From assembly GCA_018240435.1 (NCBI GenBank), contig JAFEFT010000017.1:83227-119980 (forward strand): 36,754 nt of DNA. The letters run 5' to 3'. Position 1 is the stretch's first letter. Each line of letters opens with the position of its first letter. The notes under the pieces are model-generated. The model was not told where the DNA came from and did not search any database. It was given only the letters and a program-made list of their open reading frames with translations. The translations under genes were made by a program, and so were the position numbers. The stretch is from Pseudomonadota bacterium. Its GTDB lineage: Bacteria; Pseudomonadota; Gammaproteobacteria; Xanthomonadales; Xanthomonadaceae. Below, in pieces: positions 28,385 through 36,715 of the stretch.

Positions 28385-29551
28385 ATGGCCCTGAATCCGC
28401 TCGACCTGTACGACATCCGTTCCTTGCTCAGCGAGGAGGAGCGCGCGGTGCAGGATACCGTGGCGCGCTTCACCGACGAGAAAGTGTTGCCGATCATCGG
28501 CGACTGCTTCGAGCAGGGCCGCTTCCCGAAGGAACTGATCCCGGAGATCGCCGGGCTCGGCCTGCTGGGTTCCTCGCTGCCTGAGCAGTACGGCTGCGCC
28601 GGTCTGAACGGGGTCAGCTACGGTCTGATCTGCCAGGAACTCGAACGCGGTGATTCGGGCATCCGCAGCTTCGTCAGCGTGCAGTCGTCGTTGTGCATGT
28701 ATCCGATCTACGCCTACGGCACGGAAGAACAGCGCCAGCGCTGGCTGCCGGGCATGGCGCGCGGGCAGATCATCGGTTGCTTCGGCCTGACCGAGCCGCA
28801 TGGCGGCTCCGATCCGGCCAACATGAAGACCAACGCCAGGCGCGACGCCAGCGGCGACTGGATCCTCAACGGCGCCAAGATGTGGATCACCAACGGCAAC
28901 CTGGCCGACATCGCCATCGTCTGGGCGCAGACCGAGGACGGCATCCAAGGCTTCCTCGTCGAAAAGGGCATGGCCGGTTTTACCGCGCAGGAAGTTCACA
29001 AGAAGATGAGCCTGCGCGCCTCGGTCACCTCGGCGCTGTTCTTCGACAACGTGCGCGTGCCGGAGGCCAACCGCCTGCCCAACGTCAGGGGCCTGAAGGG
29101 GCCGCTGGGCTGCCTGACCCAGGCGCGCTACGGCATCACCTGGGGGCCGATCGGCGCGGCGCAGGCCTGCCTGAACGAGGCGCTGAAATACGGTGCCGAG
29201 CGCATCCTGTTCAATCGTCCGCTCACCTCCAACCAGGCGGTACAGATCAAGCTCGCCGAGATGGCGCGGCAGATCACCCTGGCGCAGCTGTTGTCGTTGC
29301 AGCTCGGTCGCCTGAAAGACGCCGGTGCGATGCAGCCGACGCAGGTGTCGCTGGCGAAGTGGAACAACTGCCGCATGGCCATCGACATCGCCCGCGAAAC
29401 CCGCGACATCCTCGGCGGCGCCGGCATCACCACCGAGCACTGCGCGATCCGGCATGCGCTGAATCTGGAGTCGGTGATCACCTACGAGGGCACCCAGACC
29501 GTGCACCAACTGGTGGTCGGCCGCGAGCTGACGGGTATCAACGCGTTCTGA
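28385..29551 (+). CDS. gcdH: Glutaryl-CoA dehydrogenase
   Basis: FAD enzyme that oxidises and decarboxylates glutaryl-CoA to crotonyl-CoA in lysine and tryptophan breakdown. The product is 388 aa from the ATG at 28385. R94 in SGIRSFVSVQSSL matches the glutarate-carboxylate-binding Arg of GCDH (Arg94 in the human enzyme). The catalytic base is E368 in VITYEGTQTVHQL. CFGLTEPHGGSDP, KMWITNG and RYGITWGPIGAAQACL are typical of the family. These residues separate it from ordinary short-chain acyl-CoA dehydrogenases. No other lysine-degradation genes are nearby. It is probably monocistronic. Confidence 0.94.
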   Translation: MALNPLDLYDIRSLLSEEERAVQDTVARFTDEKVLPIIGDCFEQGRFPKELIPEIAGLGLLGSSLPEQYGCAGLNGVSYGLICQELERGDSGIRSFVSVQSSLCMYPIYAYGTEEQRQRWLPGMARGQIIGCFGLTEPHGGSDPANMKTNARRDASGDWILNGAKMWITNGNLADIAIVWAQTEDGIQGFLVEKGMAGFTAQEVHKKMSLRASVTSALFFDNVRVPEANRLPNVRGLKGPLGCLTQARYGITWGPIGAAQACLNEALKYGAERILFNRPLTSNQAVQIKLAEMARQITLAQLLSLQLGRLKDAGAMQPTQVSLAKWNNCRMAIDIARETRDILGGAGITTEHCAIRHALNLESVITYEGTQTVHQLVVGRELTGINAF

Positions 29552-29710
29552 GCTTGCCTGGCCGTTCCCCTGCGCGGTCGGGAGAGACAGGGGGTGGGCG
29601 ACGGAGCGCAACCGCGTTACGGGACATCCGGTTTGCCCCATGCCTTGAAAGCGGGATCCGGATGGGTCGAATTCAGGATCATGGTCATCGAGGATCTCTG
29701 GCGACTCGAC

Positions 29711-29802
29711 CCCTCACCCCCACCCCTCTCCCGGTGGGAGAGGGGCTTTCAGTTGTTCCCTTCTCCCTCCGGGAGAAGGTGCCCCGAAGGGGCGGATGAG
29801 GG
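29711..29802. repeat. 92-bp palindromic repeat element (MITE/REP-like)
   Basis: Ends CCCTCA/TGAGGG are inverted. Inside are three hairpins: 29723-29745 (CCCCTCTCCC stem, GGT loop), 29759-29779 (9-bp stem with TTCTCCC, TCC loop) and 29781-29793 (GCCCC stem, GAA loop). The left half resembles a stretch inside metG. The element fills the gcdH-acetyltransferase spacer 29552-29820, where nothing else is seen. Confidence 0.8.
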
Positions 29803-29820
29803 ACGGAGCTGCGCACGCGA

Positions 29821-30378
29821 ATGAAGCACGAAGACATCCGCATCGAAACCGAACGCCTGTTCCTGCGCCTGCCGCGCGCCGAGGATTTCGACGCCTACGC
29901 GCAAACCTACGCCGACGCCGAAGTGACCCGCCATCTCGGCGGCCCGTTGCTGCGTGCGGCGGCGTGGCGCAAGTTTCTGCAAGGTCCCGGTGCGTGGGCG
30001 ATGCAGGGCTTTGCGATGTTTTCGGTCGTTGAAAAATCCAGCGGGGCATGGCTGGGTTGCGTCGGGCCGTGGCGACCGGAAGGCTGGCCTGGCAACGAGA
30101 TCGGCTGGGTGCTGCATCGTCGCGGCTGGGGCAAGGGCTACGCCACCGAGGCGGCGATCGCGGCGACGAACTGGGCGTTCGCGAACCTCGGCTGGGACGA
30201 CATCATCCATTGCATCGACCCGGACAACACCCCATCGCAGCAGGTGGCGCGTCGGCTCGGCTCGTCCATCCTGCGCCGCACCCACATGCCCGAACCCTTC
30301 GCCGATCATGTGGTCGATGTCTGGGGCCAATCGCGCGCGCAATGGTTCGCCCGCCATCGTCAGGAGTTACGCGCATGA
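29821..30378 (+). CDS. GNAT N-acetyltransferase, RimJ/RimL-like
   Basis: A 185-aa acetyl-CoA-dependent acetyltransferase from the ATG at 29821. ETERLFLRLPRAEDFDAY is the usual N-terminus of the RimJ/RimL group. The acetyl-CoA pyrophosphate loop is RRGWGKGYATEA, and HCIDPDNTPSQQVARRLG is the typical motif B region. The substrate, whether a ribosomal protein, amino acid or drug, cannot be told. Its stop overlaps the start of a truncated glutathione-transferase gene (ATGA), so the two were or are cotranscribed. It starts 19 bases after the palindromic repeat element, with no clear promoter. Confidence 0.88.
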   Translation: MKHEDIRIETERLFLRLPRAEDFDAYAQTYADAEVTRHLGGPLLRAAAWRKFLQGPGAWAMQGFAMFSVVEKSSGAWLGCVGPWRPEGWPGNEIGWVLHRRGWGKGYATEAAIAATNWAFANLGWDDIIHCIDPDNTPSQQVARRLGSSILRRTHMPEPFADHVVDVWGQSRAQWFARHRQELRA

Positions 30379-30599
30379 TCACCGTCCATGGATATTCGCC
30401 ATCGGGCCATTGCCACAAGTTGCCGATGCTGCTGCCGCACTTGCGCTGCGACTACCACTGGGTCGAGACCGACAGCGCGCACGGTGCCACGCGTACACCT
30501 GAATTTCTGGCGAAGAATCCCAACGGCAAGGTGCCGAGCTTGATCGCCATGCCGCCCTATGCCGCCGAGAATACCGCCTTGATCGCGCAGTCGCGCTGA
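30375..30599 (+). pseudogene. Truncated glutathione S-transferase, N-terminal domain only
   Basis: The 74-aa reading frame begins MITVHGYSPSGHCHKLPMLL and continues to EFLAKNPNGKVPSLI, the thioredoxin-fold N-terminal domain of a glutathione transferase (normally about 200 aa). After AAENTALIAQSR, which stands where AESNAIL-type text is expected, it stops. No C-terminal helical domain exists in any frame before the next gene at 30717. The break falls at a repeat-rich spacer. It is most likely a remnant left by a deletion. An expressed small thioredoxin-like protein cannot be excluded, since its start is still coupled to the acetyltransferase stop. Confidence 0.78.
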
Positions 30600-30602
30600 A
30601 TC

Positions 30603-30700
30603 ATTTCATCCGCAAATGACGCAAAGATCGCGAATGAAATCACTTGATCTCCATTTCGCGTCTTGCGCGTCCTTCGCGGACCACTTTTCTTTCGTCGCAT
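30603..30700. repeat. CGCAAA/CGCGAA-rich dispersed repeat
   Basis: An inverted repeat, ATTTCATCCGC (30603-30613) and GCGAATGAAAT (30630-30640), with one mismatch, is followed by GCGTCTTGCGCGTCCTTCGCGG-like text. Such phrases recur in intergenic regions of many proteobacteria. It occupies the gap between the truncated transferase and the dehydrogenase gene and may mark the deletion junction. Confidence 0.55.
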
Positions 30701-30716
30701 CCGTAGCGAGTAGCAC

Positions 30717-32984
30717 ATGAACGCCATCGCCCAGCCCATTCCCGCCCGCCACAAGAGCCTCAATCGCGCCGAAGTGTGCGATGTCAATTTCACCGAGTTC
30801 GTGCAGAACTGGCAGGGCCGCGTGCGGCCGCGTCCGGACGCCGACGAGCCGGTCCTGCCCGGCAGCCTGTGCAGTGCCCGCGATTTTCTGGAACTGTTCG
30901 AGTCGCAACTGATCTCGCGCCATCTCGATCTGATGGCGCGGGTGCTGAGGGTGAAGAACAAGGTCTTCTACACCATTGGTTCCTCGGGCCACGAGGGCAA
31001 TGCGATGGTCGCGCGGCTGACGCGACACACCGATCCGGCCTTCCTGCATTACCGTTCCGGCGCGTTCATGGCCGAGCGCTTCCGCAAGTTGCCGGGGATG
31101 GATCCGATCATGGATTCGGCGCTGTCGTTCGCCGCATCGAAGGACGACCCGGCCTCGGGTGGTCGCCACAAGGTGTGGGGCAGCAAGCCGCTGTGGGTGC
31201 TGCCGCAGACTTCGACGATTGCGTCGCACTTGCCCAAGGCGCTGGGCACCGCGGTTGCCATCGAGCAGGCGCGGCGCATCGGCCACGCGCTGCCGATTCC
31301 CGATGACAGCATCGCGATCTGCTCGTTCGGCGACGCATCGAGCAATCACGCCACCGCGCAGACCGCGTTCAACACCGCTGGCTGGACGGCCTACCAGAAG
31401 CTGCCGGCGCCGGTGCTGTTCGTCTGCGAGGACAACGGCATCGGCATCTCGGTGAAGACGCCCAACGGCTGGATCGAGCGCAACTTCGCGCAGCGGCAGG
31501 ATCTGGATTATTTCTACGCCGACGGCTTGGATCTGGTGGCCGGCTACGAAGGCGTGGCGCGCGCCGTGCACCACTGCCGCAGCACGCGCCGGCCGACCTT
31601 CCTGCATCTGCGCACCACCCGCATCATGGGCCACGCCGGCACCGACTTCGAAATCGAGTGGCGCAGCATCGAGGAGCTGATGCAGGTCGAGGCCGGCGAC
31701 CCGCTGCTGCGCTCGGCGCATATCGCAATGGCGTCGGGTCTGTACACGAAAGAATCCTTGCTGGCGCAGTACGAGGCGATCCGCGGCCAGTGCTTTGCCG
31801 CCGCCGAGGAAGCCGACCGCCGGCCCAAGCTGACCGCGTTGTCCGATGTGATCGCGCCGCTGGCGCCGTACACGCCCGCCGCGGTGCGCGCCGAAGCGCA
31901 GCGCGCCGACTTCGCCGATCAGCGCGTCGCGGCATTCGGTGGCGAAGCCAAACTGCCGGAAAACCTGCCGCCGCGGCATCTGGCGCTGCTGATCAACAAC
32001 GCCCTGCACGATCTGTTCTGCAAATACCCCGAATCGCTGCTGTTCGGCGAGGACGTGGCGCAAAAGGGCGGCGTCTACACCGTCACCAAGGGCCTGCAGA
32101 AGACGTTCAAGGGCGCGCGCGTGTTCAACACCCTGCTCGACGAGACGATGATCCTCGGTCTGGCGCAGGGCTACGCCAACATGGGGATGCTGCCGATTCC
32201 CGAAATCCAGTATCTGGCGTATTTCCACAACGCCTGCGACCAGATCCGCGGCGAGGCCTGTTCGCTGCAATTCTTCAGCAACGGCCAATACCGCAACCCG
32301 ATCCTGATGCGCATCGCCTCGCTGGGCTATCAAAAAGGGTTCGGCGGGCATTTCCACAACGACAATTCGATCACCGCGCTGCGCGACATTCCGGGCCTGG
32401 TGGTCGGTTGCCCGAGCCGCGGCGACGATGCGGCGACGATGCTGCGCACGCTGGCGGCGCTGGTGAAGGTGGACGGCCGGGTGTGTGCCTTCCTCGAACC
32501 GATCGCGCTGTACATGAGCAAGGACCTGCACGAAGCCGGCGACGGCGGCTGGCAGTTTTCCTATCCGCCGCCGGGCGAGGCGATGGAACTGGGTGCCGAG
32601 CGCGTTTACGCCGAGGACGCCACCGATCTGGTCGTCATCACCTACGGCAACGGCGTGCCGATGAGCCTGCGCGCTGCGAAACAGATCGAAGCCGCGCACG
32701 GCTGGAAGGTGCGCGTGGTCGACCTGCGCTGGCTGCAGCCGCTCAACGAAACGGCGATTGCACGGCACGCGGGTGAGTGCGCGCGCATCCTCGTGGTCGA
32801 CGAAGGCCGGCGCAGCGCGGGCGTGGGCGAGGGCATCATTACCGCCATCGTCGAGGCCGGGCACGGTGCCAAGCCACTGCGCCGCGTGGTCGGCGTGGAT
32901 ACCTACACGCCGCTGGCCGGCGCGGCGCTGCTGGTGCTGCCGGGGGAGGCGGACATCGTCGCTGCCGCGGCCGAATGGGGTTGA
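30717..32984 (+). CDS. Fused 2-oxoacid dehydrogenase E1 (alpha-beta)
   Basis: Thiamine-diphosphate E1 of the branched-chain/2-oxoacid dehydrogenase type, with alpha and beta subunits in one 755-aa chain from the ATG at 30717. The alpha half (about 50-400) has FYTIGSSGHEGNAMVARL, the ThDP-Mg segment CSFGDASSNHATAQTAFN (GDA where GDG is usual) and EDNGIGISV. The beta half (about 430-755) has LLFGEDVAQKGGVYTVTKGL, FNTLLDETMILGLAQGYANM and MRIASLGYQKGFGGHFHND. The linker is short. No E2 or E3 gene is nearby, so its partners lie elsewhere. The exact substrate is not determinable; branched-chain 2-oxoacids are the best guess. Confidence 0.88.
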   Translation: MNAIAQPIPARHKSLNRAEVCDVNFTEFVQNWQGRVRPRPDADEPVLPGSLCSARDFLELFESQLISRHLDLMARVLRVKNKVFYTIGSSGHEGNAMVARLTRHTDPAFLHYRSGAFMAERFRKLPGMDPIMDSALSFAASKDDPASGGRHKVWGSKPLWVLPQTSTIASHLPKALGTAVAIEQARRIGHALPIPDDSIAICSFGDASSNHATAQTAFNTAGWTAYQKLPAPVLFVCEDNGIGISVKTPNGWIERNFAQRQDLDYFYADGLDLVAGYEGVARAVHHCRSTRRPTFLHLRTTRIMGHAGTDFEIEWRSIEELMQVEAGDPLLRSAHIAMASGLYTKESLLAQYEAIRGQCFAAAEEADRRPKLTALSDVIAPLAPYTPAAVRAEAQRADFADQRVAAFGGEAKLPENLPPRHLALLINNALHDLFCKYPESLLFGEDVAQKGGVYTVTKGLQKTFKGARVFNTLLDETMILGLAQGYANMGMLPIPEIQYLAYFHNACDQIRGEACSLQFFSNGQYRNPILMRIASLGYQKGFGGHFHNDNSITALRDIPGLVVGCPSRGDDAATMLRTLAALVKVDGRVCAFLEPIALYMSKDLHEAGDGGWQFSYPPPGEAMELGAERVYAEDATDLVVITYGNGVPMSLRAAKQIEAAHGWKVRVVDLRWLQPLNETAIARHAGECARILVVDEGRRSAGVGEGIITAIVEAGHGAKPLRRVVGVDTYTPLAGAALLVLPGEADIVAAAAEWG

Positions 32985-33075
32985 GGTTGGGCGCTATCGG
33001 GGCAGTGCAACCCGCCGCTGGCAGGTGGGCGATGGCGGCGTTGGTTGCGTGATCGAGGACGGCGTGATGGCCAAG

Positions 33076-33094
33076 GCGCTCGCTGCGCGAGCGC
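33076..33094. repeat. GC hairpin after the E1 gene
   Basis: GCGCTCGC and GCGAGCGC form a perfect 8-bp stem around TGC. It lies 91 nt beyond the dehydrogenase stop, without a T run. The spacer 32985-33188 holds this and the next element only. Confidence 0.5.
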
Positions 33095-33117
33095 GCCAGG
33101 GATGGTCATGAAAGGCG

Positions 33118-33146
33118 CTGGATCCCTGCTTGCGCGGGGATGACGA
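33118..33146. repeat. REP-like hairpin (GGATCCC...GGGGATGACG)
   Basis: ATCCCTGC (33122-33129) and GCGGGGAT (33134-33141) pair over 8 bp with one G-T, around TTGC. The text GGATCCCTGCTTGCGCGGGG belongs to a widespread family of bacterial intergenic palindromes. It lies between the E1 and metG genes, which are convergent, and might help terminate either. Confidence 0.6.
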
Positions 33147-33188
33147 CTCGGCGAAGGCGTGGCCGCGATGCGACCACGCGCCAAATCG

Positions 33189-35375
33189 TCACTTCACGGG
33201 CATGCCGGGTTGCGCACCGGAATCGACGTCGAGCAGGTGCAGGTCATCGCCGCCGCTGCCAGCCGACAGGATCATGCCCTCGCTGACGCCGAAGCGCATT
33301 TTGCGCGGGGCGAGGTTGGCGACGAACACCACCTTGCGGCCGATGAGTTTCTCCGGCTCGCCGTAGGCGGCGCGAATACCGGAAAAAATCTGCCGTTGCC
33401 CAAGTTCGCCGGCATCGAGCAGGAAGCGCAGCAGCTTGTCGGAGCCGTCGATGAAGCCGCATTCGAGCACCGTGCCGATGCGCAGGTTGAGCCTGGCGAA
33501 GTCGTCGATGGTGATGGGGCCGGGACTCGGGACTTGCGGGCCGGGACTCGGGGAAACGGGAGCCGTGGCGGCGGGCGCTGCGGCGGGTCGGGTTTTGCCG
33601 GATTCTTTTGCAGCGCGCGCGGCCACGGATGCCGATTGATTCGTGGCGTCCGCCACGGCGTTGCCTGAACTCCCTCCCCTGCTTGCGGGGGAGGGTTGGG
33701 GTGGGGGCGAGGCTTCCAGATGCTGCTTGCTGGCTTCGATCATGGCGTCGACATGCTTGCGGTCGACGCGGGTCAGCAGGGGTTCGTATGGCGCGATGGC
33801 GTGGTCGAGCAGCGGCGTTTGCATTGCCGCCCATTCCGCCACCGGCGCGGCGAGGAAGCGTTGCGCGTCGCCGGCGATGCGCGGCAGCACCGGCGCGAGG
33901 CAGGTGGCGAGCACGCGAAACAGGTTGATGCCCTGCGTGCACACCGATTGCAGTTCGGCGTCGGCACCGTCCTGCCTGGCGATCACCCACGGCTTGCGTT
34001 CGTCGATGTAGCGGTTGGCTTCATCGGCCAGCGCCATCGTCTGCCGGATCGCGTGGCTGTATTCGCCGGCGGCGTAGGTCGCGGCGATCGCGCGCGCGGA
34101 TTCGACGAAACGCGCATACATCGTCGCATCGGCCAGTGCACCGGCGAGCTTGCCGTCGAAACGCTTGCAGATGAAGCCGGCGCAGCGGCTGGCGATGTTG
34201 ACGAACTTGCCGACCAGGTCCGCATTCACCCGCGCCACGAAGTCGTCGAGATTGAGGTCGAGGTCGTCCATGCCCGCGCCGGTCTTGGCCGCGAAGTAGT
34301 AGCGCAGGCATTCCGGATCGATCCCGGCGTCAAGGTAGGTGCGCGCCTGGATGAAAGTGCCGCGCGATTTGGACATCTTCGCGCCGTTCACCGTGAGATA
34401 ACCGTTGACGTGCAGCGCGGTCGGCATCGTCAGGCCCGCGCCCTCGAGGACTGCCGGCCAGAACAGGCCGTGGAAGTTGACGATGTCCTTGCCGATGAAG
34501 TGGTGCAGTTCGGCCATGGTGCCGGCGCGAACCAGCGCGTCGTAGTCCAGGCCGTCGCGCTCGCACAGCGCCTGCAGCGCGGTGAGGTAGCCGATCGGCG
34601 CGTCCAGCCAGACGTAGAAATACTTGCCCGGCGCGCCGGGAATCTCGAAACCGAAATACGGCGCATCGCGCGAAATGTCCCAGTCGCGCAAGCCGCCGTC
34701 GGCATCCAGCCACTCGCGCAGTTTGGCCTTCACCGACGAATGTGCGACGTCGCGTTGCAGCCACGCGCGCAGGGTATCGGTGAAATCGCCGACCTTGAAA
34801 AAATGATGCTCGGAGGCGCGCAACTCGGGCGTTGCGCCGGAGACGACCGAACGCGGATTTTTCAGATCGGTCGGCGCATAGGTGGCGCCGCAGATTTCGC
34901 AGTTGTCGCCGTACTGATCGGGCGTGCCGCAATTCGGGCATTCACCGCGAATATAGCGATCCGGCAGGAACATCGACTTCACCGGATCGTAGAACTGTTC
35001 GACGCTGCGCCGGGCGACGTGGCCGCCGGCGTCGAGCTTTGCGTAGATCGCCTCGGTGAGCTTGCGGTTGCGCGGCGAGTTCGTCGAGTCGTAGTGGTCG
35101 AAGGCGACGTGGAAATCCGCGAAGTCCTGTTCGTGCCGCACTTGCACGTCGGCGACGAACTGCTCCGGCGTCGTGCCGGCTTTCTCGGCGGCGAGCATGA
35201 TCGGCGTGCCGTGGGTGTCGTCGGCGCAGACGAAATGCACGCTGCGCCCGGCCATGCGTTGCGCGCGCACCCAGATGTCGGCCTGCACGTAGCCGACCAG
35301 ATGGCCCAGGTGCAGTTCGCCGTTGGCGTAGGGCAGGGCGCTGGTGACCAGCGCGGTGGGTTGGGCAATGGACAT
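33189..35375 (-). CDS. metG: Methionyl-tRNA synthetase
   Basis: Charges tRNA-Met. The product is 728 aa, longer than the E. coli enzyme (677), from the ATG at 35375. The HIGH motif is HLGH at residues 22-25 and KMSKS is near residue 333 (NGAKMSKSRG). A four-cysteine zinc knuckle CPNCGTPDQYGDNCEICG follows the class seen in E. coli. The C-terminal tRNA-binding domain (about 620-728, IDDFARLNLRIGTVLECGFI) is present. The link between the anticodon domain and this module (about 550-619, SPPPQPSPASRGG and SPSPGPQVPSPGP) is low-complexity and coded by repeat elements. It is divergent from mrp, as in E. coli. Confidence 0.97.
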   Translation of the reverse strand: MSIAQPTALVTSALPYANGELHLGHLVGYVQADIWVRAQRMAGRSVHFVCADDTHGTPIMLAAEKAGTTPEQFVADVQVRHEQDFADFHVAFDHYDSTNSPRNRKLTEAIYAKLDAGGHVARRSVEQFYDPVKSMFLPDRYIRGECPNCGTPDQYGDNCEICGATYAPTDLKNPRSVVSGATPELRASEHHFFKVGDFTDTLRAWLQRDVAHSSVKAKLREWLDADGGLRDWDISRDAPYFGFEIPGAPGKYFYVWLDAPIGYLTALQALCERDGLDYDALVRAGTMAELHHFIGKDIVNFHGLFWPAVLEGAGLTMPTALHVNGYLTVNGAKMSKSRGTFIQARTYLDAGIDPECLRYYFAAKTGAGMDDLDLNLDDFVARVNADLVGKFVNIASRCAGFICKRFDGKLAGALADATMYARFVESARAIAATYAAGEYSHAIRQTMALADEANRYIDERKPWVIARQDGADAELQSVCTQGINLFRVLATCLAPVLPRIAGDAQRFLAAPVAEWAAMQTPLLDHAIAPYEPLLTRVDRKHVDAMIEASKQHLEASPPPQPSPASRGGSSGNAVADATNQSASVAARAAKESGKTRPAAAPAATAPVSPSPGPQVPSPGPITIDDFARLNLRIGTVLECGFIDGSDKLLRFLLDAGELGQRQIFSGIRAAYGEPEKLIGRKVVFVANLAPRKMRFGVSEGMILSAGSGGDDLHLLDVDSGAQPGMPVK
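33522..33560. repeat. GGGACTC heptamers inside metG
   Basis: GGGACTC occurs at 33522-33528 and 33543-33549, GGGACTT at 33529-33535, then related GGGAAAC and GGGAGCC text. This is the same family as the arrays at 28163 and 36716. Here it encodes the metG linker residues SPSPGPQVPSPGP. Confidence 0.65.
33670..33715. repeat. Palindromic repeat embedded in metG
   Basis: CCCTCCCCTGC (33672-33682) and GCGGGGGAGGG (33685-33695) form an 11-bp arm pair with one G-T. On the minus strand the flank CTCGCCCCCACCCC matches CTCACCCCCACCCC at 29713-29726, and both copies end in TTCAG. It is read in frame as SPPPQPSPASRGGSS. Confidence 0.7.
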
Positions 35376-35563
35376 CGTGATCGGATCGCCAGTAATCGAC
35401 CTCGCATTATTTCATACGCAAAGGCGCATCCGGCGCGCGGCTGGCATCGCATGGCGCGCCCATGCGCCGTCGTCGCGCCGCGTTGGCGATGCGCGCTGAA
35501 TGGCGAGTGGCGCATTCCCCGTCGGTCGTGATGGCGCGGTCGTGATGGTGTGTCGCGATGCCG

Positions 35564-35592
35564 CTGCCGGATGTTCCGTTGTGGACTAAAAT
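35564..35592 (+). promoter_or_regulatory. Candidate mrp promoter
   Basis: CTGCCG (35564-35569) and TAAAAT (35587-35592) are 17 bp apart. Transcription would start near 35599, 19 nt before the ATG, with AGGA at 35605-35608 as ribosome binding site. In the metG direction AATAAT at 35406-35411 is the best -10. The remainder of the 242-bp divergent spacer shows nothing clear. Confidence 0.45.
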
Positions 35593-35617
35593 GGTCCTCT
35601 TTTCAGGATCGACTACG

Positions 35618-36709
35618 ATGTCCGACGACCTCCGCACCCGCCTCACCGTTGCCCTCGCGGGCATTCCCGATCCGCATGCCGGCGCCGACCTCGGCGCCAC
35701 CGGCGCCGTGAAAGGCATCGGCATCGACGGTGGCAAGGTCGCCATCGAGATCGTGCTCGGCTATCCGGCCGCCGGCTGGCAGGCGGCGCTGGCCGAACAG
35801 GCACGCACCGTCGCGCTCGCCGTGGCGGGCGTCGCGCAGGCGACCGTGGAGGTGCGTTCGCGGGTGGTCGCACACAAGGTGCAGGGCGAGCTCACGCCGT
35901 TGCCGGAGGTGAAGAACATCATCGCCGTGGCCTCCGGCAAGGGTGGCGTCGGCAAGTCGACGGTCGCCGTCAACCTCGCGCTGGCGCTGGCGGCGGAAGG
36001 CGCCAGGGTCGGTGTGCTCGACGCCGACATCTACGGCCCGAGCATCCCGAAGATGCTGGGCCTTGAAGGTCGCCCGGACAGCCCCGACGGGCAGTCGATC
36101 GAACCCAAGATCGGCCACGGCCTGCAGGCGATGTCGATCGGCCTGCTGGTGGGCGAGGACACGGCGATGATCTGGCGCGGGCCGATGGTCACCCAGGCGT
36201 TGCAGCAGTTGCTCGGGCACACGCGCTGGAGCGGGCTGGATTATCTGGTGATCGATCTGCCGCCGGGCACCGGCGACATCCAGCTCACCCTGGCGCAGAA
36301 GGTGCCGGTGTCGGGCGCGATCATCGTCACCACGCCGCAGGACATCGCTCTGCTCGATGCGAAAAAAGGGCTGAAGATGTTCGAGAAGGTGCAGGTGCCG
36401 GTGCTGGGCATCGTCGAGAACATGGCCGTGCACGTTTGCTCGAACTGCGGCCATGCCGAGCATGTGTTCGGGCAAGGCGGCGGGCAGCGCATGGCAGCGC
36501 AGTATGGCGTGCCGCTGCTGGGCTCGCTGCCGCTGGACATCGGCATCCGCGAGAATGCCGACGGCGGCCATCCAAGCGTGGCCGCCGACCCGGACTCGCC
36601 GGCGTCGCAGGCGTTCCGCCTGATCGCGCGCAACACCGCCGCGCGCCTGTCGCTGCAGGCGAAGAACAAGGCGATCGCGTTTCCGAATATCGTGGTGCAG
36701 AACACCTGA
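35618..36709 (+). CDS. apbC: Mrp/ApbC/NBP35-type Fe-S carrier ATPase
   Basis: P-loop ATPase that binds a [4Fe-4S] cluster between two subunits and delivers it to target proteins. The product is 363 aa from the ATG at 35618 (MSDDLRTRLTVAL); an upstream in-frame ATG at 35558 lacks homology. An N-terminal DUF59-like domain covers about 1-90. The deviant Walker A is GKGGVGKST (107-115). DADIYGPSIPKMLG, IDLPPGTGDIQLTL and the cluster-binding CxxC (VCSNCGH, near residue 274) follow. It is divergent from metG, as in E. coli (mrp). It would pass on clusters made by the suf machinery of this same window. Confidence 0.95.
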   Translation: MSDDLRTRLTVALAGIPDPHAGADLGATGAVKGIGIDGGKVAIEIVLGYPAAGWQAALAEQARTVALAVAGVAQATVEVRSRVVAHKVQGELTPLPEVKNIIAVASGKGGVGKSTVAVNLALALAAEGARVGVLDADIYGPSIPKMLGLEGRPDSPDGQSIEPKIGHGLQAMSIGLLVGEDTAMIWRGPMVTQALQQLLGHTRWSGLDYLVIDLPPGTGDIQLTLAQKVPVSGAIIVTTPQDIALLDAKKGLKMFEKVQVPVLGIVENMAVHVCSNCGHAEHVFGQGGGQRMAAQYGVPLLGSLPLDIGIRENADGGHPSVAADPDSPASQAFRLIARNTAARLSLQAKNKAIAFPNIVVQNT

Positions 36710-36715
36710 GAGTTC

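Noticed and set aside
28163-29641. Upstream extension of tatD giving a 749-aa protein
   Set aside because: The extension reads antisense through gcdH and then through the 7-bp repeats. TatD homology starts at the GTG at 28162. Only a short extension through the repeats remains conceivable.
30600-30716. Frameshifted remainder of the glutathione transferase
   Set aside because: No frame in this 117-bp stretch encodes the C-terminal helical domain, so it is a truncation rather than a simple frameshift.
30606-32864. 752-aa minus-strand frame opposite the fused E1 gene
   Set aside because: Antisense shadow with His/Arg/Gln-rich composition and no recognisable domain.
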